Positions 37,518-45,927 of a stretch of DNA of 64,000 bases are shown piece after piece. Source of the stretch: Abiotrophia defectiva ATCC 49176 (GTDB lineage: Bacteria; Bacillota; Bacilli; Lactobacillales; Aerococcaceae); the NCBI RefSeq assembly GCF_037041345.1, contig NZ_CP146287.1, positions 1,367,501 to 1,431,500 of the forward strand, written 5' to 3'. Position 1 is the first letter of the stretch. The number at the start of each line of letters is the position of its first letter. The notes beneath the pieces are model-generated. The model saw only the letters and a list, made by a program, of their open reading frames with translations, was not told the DNA's origin and did no database searches. Both the position numbers and the translations under genes were made by a program.

Positions 37518-38288
37518 CTAGGCTTTCTCGTCATAGTGAAGACCTAATTCTTCACTAATACCCTTATAACCTTCCGCCTCCAAGCGTTTAGCTAATTCGG
37601 CATCGCCTGTCATTACCACGCGCCCTTCCATCATAATGTGGACCACATCGGGCGTGATATAATTGAGTAATCTTTGATAGTGAGTGATAATCAGGGAACC
37701 AAAACCTTCACCCCGCATGGCGTTGACGCCCTTGGATACTACCTTAAGGGCATCAATATCGAGGCCAGAGTCGATTTCGTCCAAAATAGCAAAGCTAGGT
37801 TCAATCATGAGGCATTGTAGGATTTCATTACGTTTCTTCTCCCCACCTGAAAAGCCTTCGTTGAGATAGCGTTCCGCCATTTCTTCTGGCATATCTAAGA
37901 GAGCCATCTTCTCATCCAATTTCTTGATGAACTCGCGGACGCCCATCTTGTTGTCGTCATCCCGTCGAGAGTTAATAGCTGCGCGCATAAACTCAGCGTT
38001 GGTAACGCCTGGAATCTCACTTGGATATTGCACCGCCAAGAAAAGACCAGCACGGGCACGTTCATCTACTTCCATCTCCAAGACATCTTCACCATCTAAG
38101 AGAATCTCACCTTGGGTTACTTGATAGGCAGGGTTACCCATAATGGCCGCCGCTAGGGTGGACTTCCCAGTCCCGTTCGGTCCCATAACCGCATGAATTT
38201 CTCCTGTTTTGAGGGTCAAGTTAACCCCTTTAAGGATTTCTTTACCTTCAATGGCCACATGCAAATCCTTGATTTCTAATACTGGCAT
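37518..38288 (-). CDS. sufC: Fe-S assembly ATPase SufC
   Basis: ABC-type ATPase of the SufBCD scaffold; cytosolic, not a transporter. It has 256 aa with Walker A GPNGTGKST (about 36-44), the signature FSGGEKKRNEI and Walker B FAILDEIDSGLD. It is the first gene of the operon with its own promoter. Confidence 0.97.
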   Translation of the reverse strand: MPVLEIKDLHVAIEGKEILKGVNLTLKTGEIHAVMGPNGTGKSTLAAAIMGNPAYQVTQGEILLDGEDVLEMEVDERARAGLFLAVQYPSEIPGVTNAEFMRAAINSRRDDDNKMGVREFIKKLDEKMALLDMPEEMAERYLNEGFSGGEKKRNEILQCLMIEPSFAILDEIDSGLDIDALKVVSKGVNAMRGEGFGSLIITHYQRLLNYITPDVVHIMMEGRVVMTGDAELAKRLEAEGYKGISEELGLHYDEKA

Positions 38289-38321
38289 ATCGTCACCTGT
38301 TCCTTCCTTATAGTCTCCTTT

Positions 38322-38350
38322 ATTCTACCGTTATTTGCCTTGAGACGCAA
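38322..38350 (-). promoter_or_regulatory. Promoter of the suf operon
   Basis: -35 TTGCGT (38345-38350), a 17-nt spacer and -10 TAGAAT (38322-38327), about 34 nt before the sufC ATG. No IscR-like operator is obvious. Confidence 0.65.
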
Positions 38351-38392
38351 TTCATGCGCTTTCTTTTGAGATTTTTGTGCATTTCTTTAAAC

Positions 38393-38424
38393 AAGAAAAA
38401 AAGAAGCTGGTTAAACCAGCTTCA
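38393..38424 (-). terminator. Terminator after the vitamin B6 operon
   Basis: Stem GAAGCTGG / CCAGCTTC followed by eight T residues on the minus strand. Confidence 0.9.
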
Positions 38425-38433
38425 GCATAATCG

Positions 38434-38997
38434 CTATTCGCCAATTGGATGGAAACGTTCAATCGCACGCTTCATTGGATAGTAGAGAACCCCTACTAAA
38501 AAAGCCGTTACGATAGCCGTGAAGAAGGTGGCCGGCATCTTCTCGACTACTTTTGCCATGGCTGCATTCCAGCTAGAACCTAAAACCAATTGTTGCGCCA
38601 CAATGGAGACTGGCCGGCTGACAATCTTGACTAAACCAGCCACAATGGAAACCGCAACAAGGTTAAAGCGCGTATCACGTTTCTTAAATACATAGGTGTA
38701 GACTGCATTAACCGTGACAAGAACCAGAGCTGCTTCCAAAAGCGTAAAGGCGACAGAAGCAGCAAATCCATTGAGCACATCGAAGATGAAAAGACCCAAA
38801 AAGGAAGCAATAGAACCACGCTTGAAGCCTAGCAGTAAGACGGATAAAACAACCAAGGCATTGCCGGCATGAACCATGGTTCTACTCGGCATTTGAATTT
38901 TTAAATAAGTAATCGCAAAATAGATAAGTGCTGCGAATAAGCCAATTTCGATATAGCCTACTAAGCGACGGTGAAAGGCTGTTTTTGTTTGATTCAT
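38434..38997 (-). CDS. ECF transporter S-component, predicted for vitamin B6
   Basis: A 187-aa membrane protein with about six hydrophobic segments, of the ECF S-component type; it would bind substrate and work with the shared EcfAAT energising module, not in this window. Substrate is inferred from context: its ATG overlaps the pyridoxine kinase gene by 4 nt and a MocR/PdxR-type regulator lies next door. This matches the predicted PdxU-type pyridoxine S-components. A different pyridine or pyrimidine-like vitamin cannot be excluded. Confidence 0.8.
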   Translation of the reverse strand: MNQTKTAFHRRLVGYIEIGLFAALIYFAITYLKIQMPSRTMVHAGNALVVLSVLLLGFKRGSIASFLGLFIFDVLNGFAASVAFTLLEAALVLVTVNAVYTYVFKKRDTRFNLVAVSIVAGLVKIVSRPVSIVAQQLVLGSSWNAAMAKVVEKMPATFFTAIVTAFLVGVLYYPMKRAIERFHPIGE

Positions 38998-39815
38998 AAT
39001 GAGTCCTCTTTTCTTAAGGTTTTGCTGATAAAAGGTAAATAAGGCTGATAATAAAGCTCCTGGCGAGCTATAGCTTGGCTTAACCCCTGGTTTTCTACTG
39101 CACGACCAACCAGGTCAACACACCATTGGCATGTCGCTTCTAGAGATAAGCCACCTACCTGGCAGGCTAGGAAACAAGAAGTGAAGAAGTCCCCCGTGCC
39201 AAACAAATGGCAATTTTGGCGCTGAGTCCAAGCCTCTTGATTAGACTCAAAAGCCACCCCAATCTGGTCATCCACTTCAATCCCTGTGATGACCCAAGAC
39301 TTTTGCTTATATTCAAGATTAGCCAAAGTCTCTAGAGCTTGCTTATCTTCCTGAGTCTTAACTAACTCAGCATCTAGGCCAGCTAAGAGATAGGCCTCCG
39401 TCAAATTCGGCAGGGCATAGTCGGCTAAGGCAACCAGTTCTTGCATAGCTGTAACATAATCCTGATCCAATCCGGTATAAAGCTGACCACGATCTCCCAT
39501 GATAGGGTCCACCACCAAAAAGGTGTCGGATTGGTAATGTTTATACCAGTTAACAAATTGGTGAATCTGGCTGGCATTGCCAAAATATCCGGTCACGATA
39601 GCCTGGAACTTGACCTGCCGCCAAGCCATTAAAGAGGCGGAAAAGGCTGCATCCAAACTCTCGCGATAGACTGGCCAACGTCCAGTATGGTGGGTTAAGT
39701 AAACTGTAGGCAGGAGGGTCACTTCGTAACCAGCTGCATTCAATACAGCCAAATTCGTTAAACCAGCCACCTGGCCAGTGCCAGGAATATCATTCACTAC
39801 CAAAATACTTGCCAT
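38994..39815 (-). CDS. pdxK: Pyridoxine/pyridoxamine/pyridoxal kinase
   Basis: Ribokinase-fold kinase of 273 aa phosphorylating B6 vitamers. Motifs: VNDIPGTGQVA near the N-terminus, DPIMGDRGQLY in the centre and the anion hole/catalytic GTGDFFTS near residue 225 (GTGD aspartate present). The length and motif set are PdxY/PdxK-like rather than ThiD-like. Strong ribosome site GGGAGGGG 5-7 nt upstream of the ATG. It is cotranscribed with the S-component, so uptake and trapping are coupled. Confidence 0.88.
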   Translation of the reverse strand: MASILVVNDIPGTGQVAGLTNLAVLNAAGYEVTLLPTVYLTHHTGRWPVYRESLDAAFSASLMAWRQVKFQAIVTGYFGNASQIHQFVNWYKHYQSDTFLVVDPIMGDRGQLYTGLDQDYVTAMQELVALADYALPNLTEAYLLAGLDAELVKTQEDKQALETLANLEYKQKSWVITGIEVDDQIGVAFESNQEAWTQRQNCHLFGTGDFFTSCFLACQVGGLSLEATCQWCVDLVGRAVENQGLSQAIARQELYYQPYLPFISKTLRKEDSL

Positions 39816-39852
39816 TCAATCCCCTCCCTCTGCTTGTTATCATACCCTATTT

Positions 39853-39900
39853 CTGGTACCATTAATAGTGCCAGTTTCATACAAATGAACAGTACCAGTT
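39853..39900. promoter_or_regulatory. Putative PdxR operator between pdxK and pdxR
   Basis: Three related boxes: CTGGTACC at 39853-39860, AGTGCCAGTT at 39867-39876 and AGTACCAGTT at 39891-39900. The last two are a direct repeat with a 24-bp period, and the first is an inverted copy. MocR-family regulators bind mixed direct and inverted repeats in such divergent regions (established). A minus-strand -10 TATGAT at about 39839-39844 for pdxK puts the first box in that promoter spacer. Confidence 0.72.
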
Positions 39901-39910
39901 GGAGGACTCT

Positions 39911-41314
39911 ATGATTATTCATCTCGACCCAAACAAGAAAGAAGCGCTCTATAGTCAACTTTACCAAGCCATTAAAGACCAAATCCATTCCGGCCACTTA
40001 GCTGCCCATCAAAAGCTCCCAAGCAAACGCCAATTGGCCAAGGATTTAGGCATCAGCCTCAATACCGTCATTAACGCTTATGACCAATTAAGTCTTGAAG
40101 GCTACCTAGAAACCAAACCACGCCAAGGTTACTTCGTAGCCGATGTACGTTTCCAAGTCCAACTGACTTCGGAACAAGCTAGTCTAACCACTAGTCCTAG
40201 CCCTAGTTGGCGCTATGACTTAACCAAGGCCGAAACCGACCCTAGCCTCTTTCCCTATGAAATTTTCCGCAAACTTTATACCCAGCGCTTTGATTCCCAG
40301 TCCCCTGACCTGCTTCAGCCTAGTTCGGTTCAAGGCTTAGCGCCACTTAGAAGCAGTTTGGCAAGCTATCTAGCCAATGAACGTGGTGTTCCATGTCAGC
40401 CAGACCAGCTGATACTAGGTCCTAATGCTCAGGCCCTTTTTCAGATTTTAGTTCAGCTCCTTCCTCCTAAGCGTCGGATTGGAATTGAAGATCCTGGCTA
40501 CCACGCTCAGCTGCCATTTTTGAAAGAAATGGGATGGCAGGTCCAAGCCTGCCAGCTTGATCAATTAGGGTTATCTATTGAAGAGATACCACTGGATCAG
40601 CTAGATATCCTCAGCGTCACCCCTACCCATCAATTTCCGACCGGATCTGTTATGCCCCTCACTCGCCGCCAAGCCATCTTAGACTGGGCAAGACAAAGTC
40701 CTAATCGTTGGATTATCGAAGATGACTACGATAGCCAATTTAAATACACTGGCCGACCTATCCCCTCTCTGGCACAATTAGACCAAGGAAATCAAGTAAT
40801 CTATATGGGCAGCCTGTCCCGCATTCTCAGTCCTGGCCTCCGCATCAGCTATATGGTATTGCCAGCAAGCCTTCTATCTCTTTTCTATGAGAAGGAAAAG
40901 CAATTCGCAGTCAACTTGAATACCATCTCTCAGTATGCTATTCACGATTTTATCCAGCAAGGTCACTTAGAACGCCATCTCAATCGTGCCCGAAGCTTCT
41001 ACAAACGCAAGCGTGATAGGCTGATTAACGCCATTGAAGCGCAAGATCCCCAAGCCCAACTAATTGGCCTTGATGCAGGTCTCCACCTATTAATTCAACC
41101 GAGTTTTGCTTTCCATAGCCAGCCTTTTCAGGCCCAACTGGCTCAAGAGGGCATTCGCCTTAAGACGCTTGCTGACTTCTCTATCCATGCCCAGACTGGC
41201 TTCGACCAGCAAATCTTCCTGAGTTTTTCTGGCCTTCCAATGGATGAGGTGGACAAGCTCATTAGCGACCTCTACCAAGCCCTGAAACAGCATAAAAAGA
41301 CCACCAAAACATAG
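39911..41314 (+). CDS. pdxR: MocR/GntR-family regulator, PdxR-like, with Lys-to-Arg change at the PLP site
   Basis: A 467-aa regulator with an N-terminal GntR winged helix (about 10-75; SKRQLAKDLGISLNTV is the recognition region) fused to a class I aminotransferase-like domain. The ATG at 39911 has GGAGG 5 nt upstream. In the family the PLP Schiff-base lysine sits in a G-[ST]-[FL]-S-K-x-L-x-P motif. Here the sequence is GSLSRILSP, with Arg304 (CGC, 40820-40822) in the lysine position. The surrounding PTHQFPTG and PGLRISYMV are otherwise intact. PdxR senses PLP in other Bacilli, so ligand binding may differ here. Divergent from pdxK-S-component. Confidence 0.85.
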   Translation: MIIHLDPNKKEALYSQLYQAIKDQIHSGHLAAHQKLPSKRQLAKDLGISLNTVINAYDQLSLEGYLETKPRQGYFVADVRFQVQLTSEQASLTTSPSPSWRYDLTKAETDPSLFPYEIFRKLYTQRFDSQSPDLLQPSSVQGLAPLRSSLASYLANERGVPCQPDQLILGPNAQALFQILVQLLPPKRRIGIEDPGYHAQLPFLKEMGWQVQACQLDQLGLSIEEIPLDQLDILSVTPTHQFPTGSVMPLTRRQAILDWARQSPNRWIIEDDYDSQFKYTGRPIPSLAQLDQGNQVIYMGSLSRILSPGLRISYMVLPASLLSLFYEKEKQFAVNLNTISQYAIHDFIQQGHLERHLNRARSFYKRKRDRLINAIEAQDPQAQLIGLDAGLHLLIQPSFAFHSQPFQAQLAQEGIRLKTLADFSIHAQTGFDQQIFLSFSGLPMDEVDKLISDLYQALKQHKKTTKT

Positions 41315-41330
41315 TTTGGTAGTCTTTTGC
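41297..41330. terminator. Terminator shared by pdxR and nusB
   Basis: Imperfect stem AGAC-ACCAAA / TTTGGT-GTCT with T runs on both strands, between convergent genes. Confidence 0.75.
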
Positions 41331-41332
41331 TT

Positions 41333-41767
41333 TTATTTTTTTAGGTCTTTAAGTAAACCTGCTAGTACACCATTAATGAATTGCTTGGATTTGTCATCGC
41401 TAAAGGTCTTGGCTAGCTCTACCGCTTCATTGACCGCTACCTTGCTTGGCACTTCGTCCTCACTCACATAGAGCAATTCGTAGAAAGCGACACGTAGAAT
41501 GGCTAGGTCAATCCGCGCCAAGCGTTCCAAAGTCCAGTCTTCAGCTAGATAATGACTAATACGTTGGTCTAACTCTTCAGCTGTTTGATTGACACCCTGA
41601 ACAAGGCGGTCCAAGTAGGCATCAGAGCCTTCAAATCCAGCTTCAGGGTCGTTACCTGCTTCAAGAGCGAAGGTACAAGCTTGGTCTAGGCTGACAGGTA
41701 CTTGAGGTCGTATGAGTTGGAAGATGGTCTGAACAGCCTTCTCCCGAACTTGGTGTCGATTGCTCAT
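41333..41767 (-). CDS. nusB: Transcription antitermination factor NusB
   Basis: All-helical RNA-binding protein needed for rRNA antitermination with NusE (S10). It has 144 aa from the ATG at 41765-41767, which begins the conserved SNRHQVREKAVQTIFQL. Arg-rich N-terminus for boxA binding and C-terminal FINGVLAGL motif are present. Upstream in-frame ATGs would overlap the Asp23 gene. The start chosen overlaps nothing but lacks a strong ribosome site, so coupling to the upstream gene is likely. Confidence 0.92.
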   Translation of the reverse strand: MSNRHQVREKAVQTIFQLIRPQVPVSLDQACTFALEAGNDPEAGFEGSDAYLDRLVQGVNQTAEELDQRISHYLAEDWTLERLARIDLAILRVAFYELLYVSEDEVPSKVAVNEAVELAKTFSDDKSKQFINGVLAGLLKDLKK

Positions 41768-41777
41768 CTTGGTCACA

Positions 41778-42197
41778 CTACTCACCATCAGTTTCATCTA
41801 AATGGAGATAATCCACTGCCTGACTAGCTTCTGTTTGGATGCTAGCAACATGGACATTGACTTCTTGAACAACTAAGTCTGTCATGAAGAAGATTTGTTC
41901 TTTAACTTTTTGTTGAACCTTCATGGCTACTTCAGGTACAGAATAACCGTATTTAAGGTCGATTTTAACATCAATGGCAATTTCTGAATCATCGCGGCGA
42001 ACACGGGCACCTACCCGATCAGGATTCATACCAAAGAATCCACCTACTTCTGTTTGGAAGGACTTGTGGAGTTGGTAGACTCCTTCTACTTCGCTTACAG
42101 CCTTAGCTGCAATGGCTTCAAGAACACCCGTTGTGATGTTGATTTCCCCTAAGGGTGCCACTGTTTGTGGTTCAAAATGACTGTTTTCTTGGGTCAT
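41778..42197 (-). CDS. Asp23/Gls24 family protein (YqhY-like)
   Basis: A 139-aa Asp23/DUF322 protein. Its nusB neighbour identifies it as the YqhY type, which in Bacillus affects control of fatty-acid synthesis through acetyl-CoA carboxylase (established, mechanism unclear). N-terminal GEINITTGVLEAIA and VEGVYQL are family motifs. AAGGAGG lies 8 nt before the ATG. Confidence 0.9.
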   Translation of the reverse strand: MTQENSHFEPQTVAPLGEINITTGVLEAIAAKAVSEVEGVYQLHKSFQTEVGGFFGMNPDRVGARVRRDDSEIAIDVKIDLKYGYSVPEVAMKVQQKVKEQIFFMTDLVVQEVNVHVASIQTEASQAVDYLHLDETDGE

Positions 42198-42219
42198 CTG
42201 GGCTTCCTCCTTTTAAGGT

Positions 42220-43287
42220 TTAAACTTCTAAAATAATCAATTCTTTTGGACTGCGGTTTAGCAATTCTACATGGTCTGGATGAACTACTAAGTCGTCTTC
42301 AATCCGTACACCACCTAAGCCTTCGATATAAATACCGGGCTCATTGGTAATGACCATACCAACTTCCACTGGTTGGTCATTCTTGGCATTAACGCCTGGC
42401 GCTTCATGAATGTCCAAACCAACACCGTGACCCAAACTATGGCCGAAGTATTGGCCATAACCTTTTTCACTGATGTAGTCACGCGCGATAGCGTCTAGTT
42501 CCGCCCCTGTCATACCAGCTTTCGCTTTTTGGTTTACCAAGTTATGGGCATCAAGCACAACATGGTAAATTTCTTCCAGTTTTGGATCAATCGATCCGAC
42601 CGCAATAGTCCGGGTCATATCGGAAGAATAACCTTGGTAGTAGCAACCGAAGTCTAAGGTCACTACATCGCCTTCTTCAATCACCTTGTCAGAGGCTACC
42701 CCATGAGGCATAGCAGAACGTAAGCCACTAGCGATAATGGTATCAAAGGACATGGCACTAGCTCCTAAGGTTTTGAGGTAACGTTCTAATTCGTTAGCCA
42801 CCTCAATCTCAGTGACACCTGGCTTAATGAAGGTCAGAATATGGCTGAAGGCTTGGTCGGTAATCTCGCAGGCCTTCTTCATAGTTGCCAATTCGTCTGC
42901 GTCTTTAATTTCGCGGATTTTCTCAATTAAGCCCTGAGTTGGTACCACTTCTGGACCAAAGAAATCCTTAATGCGAAGATAAGTAGAAACGGTCATTTCG
43001 TCCGCTTCAATCCCGACTTTCTGAACCTTATGGGCAACTAAGAAGTCATTAATTTCAGCAAAGATTTCCTTTTTGTTTTGTAACAAAGTAAAATCTGGTG
43101 CTTGCTTACTTGCTTGCTGCACATAACGGAAATCAGTTACGAAAATGGCTTGATCTGACGTAATAATCAAGGCCGCAGTCGTCCCTGTAAAATTAGCTAA
43201 GTAGCGAATATTTTTTAAGTTAGTCACTACCAAGGCATCTAAGCCTTGTGCAGCGAGCTGAACTCTTACTTTTTCAATACGTGACAT
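42220..43287 (-). CDS. Xaa-Pro aminopeptidase-like M24 peptidase
   Basis: Metallopeptidase with a creatinase-like N-terminal domain and a pita-bread C-terminal domain; 355 aa. Metal ligands are visible in TLDFGCYYQGYSSDMTRT (two Asp), GHSLGHGVGLDIHE (His), NEPGIYIEG (Glu) and GGVRIEDDL (Glu). It probably cleaves X-Pro dipeptides or N-terminal X-Pro bonds in the cytosol. I chose the second ATG (43285-43287), with GAGG 7 nt upstream; the first ATG is two codons earlier. In Bacilli it neighbours the nusB/yqhY region. Confidence 0.92.
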   Translation of the reverse strand: MSRIEKVRVQLAAQGLDALVVTNLKNIRYLANFTGTTAALIITSDQAIFVTDFRYVQQASKQAPDFTLLQNKKEIFAEINDFLVAHKVQKVGIEADEMTVSTYLRIKDFFGPEVVPTQGLIEKIREIKDADELATMKKACEITDQAFSHILTFIKPGVTEIEVANELERYLKTLGASAMSFDTIIASGLRSAMPHGVASDKVIEEGDVVTLDFGCYYQGYSSDMTRTIAVGSIDPKLEEIYHVVLDAHNLVNQKAKAGMTGAELDAIARDYISEKGYGQYFGHSLGHGVGLDIHEAPGVNAKNDQPVEVGMVITNEPGIYIEGLGGVRIEDDLVVHPDHVELLNRSPKELIILEV

Positions 43288-43330
43288 AAACATTCCTCTT
43301 TTCTAATAAGCTTATCTGTCTAGATTTTGC

Positions 43331-45049
43331 TTAGTCTTGTTCGGTTCGTTGTTTGCGACGGCGGACACCCTTATTGATGTCCAACAAGACTGGCATAATC
43401 ATTGGAGAACGTTCGGTCCGTTCATAAATTAGAGGGACGATAGTGTCCATAATCATTTCGCGAATCAGGCGTTCGCTCACGTTATTGCCATTTTCGTTAA
43501 GGCCACGGTTAATGGCTGACTTGAGACTAGACTGTAAGGAGTGAATTAGGTCGCTAGACTCTCGCATGTAGATAAAACCACGCGACATAATGTCAGGTCC
43601 GCTAACCAACTGCTTGTTCTCATAGTCTAAGGTGGCAGAAATCACCACTAAACCATCTTCTGATAGGTTACGACGGTCGCGGATTACGACATGGCCAATA
43701 TCGCCAATGCCACTCCCATCCACATAGATACTATTTGCCGTAAACTTACCCGCAATTCGAGCACTATCAGCAGTTACCGCTAGCATTTGACCATTTTCCA
43801 TAACAAAGCAGTTTTCCTTAGGAATCCCTGTTTGTTGGGCTAGGCCAGCTTGAATGCTCTGCATACGGAATTCACCATGGACTGGCATGAAGTACTTAGG
43901 CTTCATAAGGCGCATCATCAGCAATTGCTCTTGCTGACCACCGTGACCAGATGTGTGGATGTTGTTAACCTTACCATGAATAACATGGGCCCCAACTTCG
44001 CAGAGTTGGTTAATGACGCGGTTAACACTCATGGTATTACCAGGAATTGGTGAACTTGAGAAGATGACTGTATCGTTAGGTTGAACCTGAATCTGACGGT
44101 GAGTTCCGTTGGCGATACGGCTTAGGGCCGCCATAGGTTCCCCTTGCGAACCCGTACAGAGAATGATGAGTTGCTCAGCCGGCACCCGGTTGAGGTCACG
44201 TTGCTCTACAAAGAGTTCATCGTCATCTTTGATATAGCCTAGTTCCCGCCCTGTCTTAATAGCAGATTCCATACTGCGCCCGAAGACAGCAATCTTACGT
44301 CCTGTTTCTTGAGCCGTTTCAACCACCTGTTGGAGACGCGAAACGTTAGAAGCGAAGGTTGCAAAGATAACCCGGCCTTCTACCTTCTGAATAATGTTTT
44401 TAATAGATTGTCCCACCACTTGTTCCGACTTGGTAAAGGTTGGAATTTCTGAGTTGGTAGAATCCCCTAAAAGGACTAAAACGCCCTCTTCCCCGATTTT
44501 AGCCATGCGATGTAAGTCTGCTGGCTTACCTACTGGAGTGAAGTCGAACTTATAGTCACCTGTGAAGACAATGTTACCTGGCGGGGTCTTAACGACCACC
44601 CCGTAGGCTTCAGGAATACTGTGGGTTGTCAGATAGAAGCTGACGGTTGTCTTGCGGAAACGAATGACCGCATCTTCATCAATTTCGTGAATCTCAGCTT
44701 GGCGCAGAAGGCCGCGTTCTTGCAACTTATTGCGAATCAGCGAAGCCGCTAATTTACCGGCATAGATAGGTACATTGATTTGCTGCAAGAGGAAGGGAAT
44801 GCCCCCGATGTGGTCTTCGTGACCGTGACTAATAATCAGGGCTTTGACCTTACTCTGGTTTTGCATAATGTAAGAAAAATCAGGAATTACGTAATCAATC
44901 CCTAACAAATCATCTTCCGGGAACATAACCCCACAATCTAGTAAGATGATTTCGTCTTGGAACTGTACACCATACATGTTCTTCCCGATTTCGCCTAAGC
45001 CCCCTAGGGCGAAGACGCCGGTTTCGTTATTTTTTAAATTAACTGCCAT
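43331..45049 (-). CDS. rnjA: Ribonuclease J (J1-type)
   Basis: Metallo-beta-lactamase/beta-CASP RNase with 5'-exo and endonuclease activity central to mRNA decay. It has 572 aa from the ATG at 45047-45049. The catalytic HGHEDHIGG motif is complete, as are the downstream GDYKFD and PVHGEFR motifs, so it should be active (J2-type proteins often lose residues). It starts 1 nt after the rpoY stop without a clear ribosome site, implying coupling. The longer frame to 45094 overlaps rpoY and is rejected. Confidence 0.95.
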   Translation of the reverse strand: MAVNLKNNETGVFALGGLGEIGKNMYGVQFQDEIILLDCGVMFPEDDLLGIDYVIPDFSYIMQNQSKVKALIISHGHEDHIGGIPFLLQQINVPIYAGKLAASLIRNKLQERGLLRQAEIHEIDEDAVIRFRKTTVSFYLTTHSIPEAYGVVVKTPPGNIVFTGDYKFDFTPVGKPADLHRMAKIGEEGVLVLLGDSTNSEIPTFTKSEQVVGQSIKNIIQKVEGRVIFATFASNVSRLQQVVETAQETGRKIAVFGRSMESAIKTGRELGYIKDDDELFVEQRDLNRVPAEQLIILCTGSQGEPMAALSRIANGTHRQIQVQPNDTVIFSSSPIPGNTMSVNRVINQLCEVGAHVIHGKVNNIHTSGHGGQQEQLLMMRLMKPKYFMPVHGEFRMQSIQAGLAQQTGIPKENCFVMENGQMLAVTADSARIAGKFTANSIYVDGSGIGDIGHVVIRDRRNLSEDGLVVISATLDYENKQLVSGPDIMSRGFIYMRESSDLIHSLQSSLKSAINRGLNENGNNVSERLIREMIMDTIVPLIYERTERSPMIMPVLLDINKGVRRRKQRTEQD

Positions 45050-45050
45050 A

Positions 45051-45266
45051 CTAGAACACCGACACTTCGAAGTCCGGGTTGGACTCTTGCTCATAAGCTA
45101 AATGAGCAGGTGATAATTCTTGGACGAACTCCACATTGTATGGTGTATACTTAGCAATCAATTCCCGTGCTTCCCCTTTGCTAGCAGCTTCTATATAAAG
45201 GGTTTGGGTATTTTCCCGAGTAGGAACTTGTTGGGTATTGGGTTGATATGTTACTTTAAAAATCAT
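45051..45266 (-). CDS. rpoY: RNA polymerase epsilon subunit RpoY
   Basis: Small 71-aa accessory subunit of firmicute RNA polymerase, also called YkzG. It starts MIFKVTYQPN and is rich in acidic residues. The rpoY-rnjA gene pair is strongly conserved in Bacilli, which supports the call. The ATG at 45264-45266 has AAGGAAG 13 nt upstream, rather far. A TGGTAGAAT extended -10 lies at about 45329-45337. Confidence 0.92.
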   Translation of the reverse strand: MIFKVTYQPNTQQVPTRENTQTLYIEAASKGEARELIAKYTPYNVEFVQELSPAHLAYEQESNPDFEVSVF

Positions 45267-45420
45267 TGATTAATAACTTCCTTTCTCTATCTAGTTGCCT
45301 CCTGAGCGAGGCAGACTCTATCAATCTTATTCTACCACAATCCGCTCTTAATAGGAAAGTATGGTAACCATTTTTTTACATAAAAGCTTATCGACCTAGC
45401 TCTTTACAAGACAATGGACA

Positions 45421-45448
45421 CAAAAAAACTGGGACCCATGGTCCCAGT
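45421..45448 (-). terminator. Terminator after smpB
   Basis: Stem ACTGGGACC / GGTCCCAGT around a central CAT/ATG, followed by TTTTTTTG on the minus strand. Confidence 0.9.
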
Positions 45449-45451
45449 TGC

Positions 45452-45904
45452 TTATCTGATTTTAAGGGCGCGGTCAATATCCCGTTTGGCCTGTTGGTCC
45501 TTGAGGGCATGACGCTTATCATACTTGTTCTTACCACGCGCAAGACCAAAGAGTAATTTGGCCCGTCCTCTTACCAGATAAACCTTCAGTGGTACTAGGG
45601 TCATCCGGTTTTGTTGAACTTCGCGGTGTAGAGTCTGAATCTCTTTCTTATGAAGCAAGAGCTTACGGTCACGCTCCGGATCATGGTTAAAAATATTACC
45701 ATGGTCATAGGGGCTAATATGGACTTGCTTCAGCCAGGCCTCCCCGTCACGAATGGAGATAAAGCCATCCTTGAGGTTCATCTTGCCCTTGCGAATGGAC
45801 TTAATCTCTGTCCCGGTTAAGACCATGCCTGCCTCATAGGTTTCGAGAATCTCATAATCATGACGCGCCTTACGATTCTGAGCTAAAGGCTTATCTTGCG
45901 ACAT
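45452..45904 (-). CDS. smpB: tmRNA-binding protein SmpB
   Basis: Partner of tmRNA in trans-translation, delivering it to stalled ribosomes. It has 150 aa with N-terminal [23 protein letters not shown]-like OB fold residues, and the basic C-terminal tail [21 protein letters not shown] needed for ribosome entry. The ATG is at 45902-45904. Follows rnr, its usual partner. Confidence 0.96.
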   Translation of the reverse strand: MSQDKPLAQNRKARHDYEILETYEAGMVLTGTEIKSIRKGKMNLKDGFISIRDGEAWLKQVHISPYDHGNIFNHDPERDRKLLLHKKEIQTLHREVQQNRMTLVPLKVYLVRGRAKLLFGLARGKNKYDKRHALKDQQAKRDIDRALKIR

Positions 45905-45927
45905 CAGTCACCTCTTTTCCGCAGGAG

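Noticed and set aside
43331-45094. Longer RNase J starting at 45094
   Set aside because: It overlaps rpoY; conserved RNase J sequence begins after the ATG at 45049.
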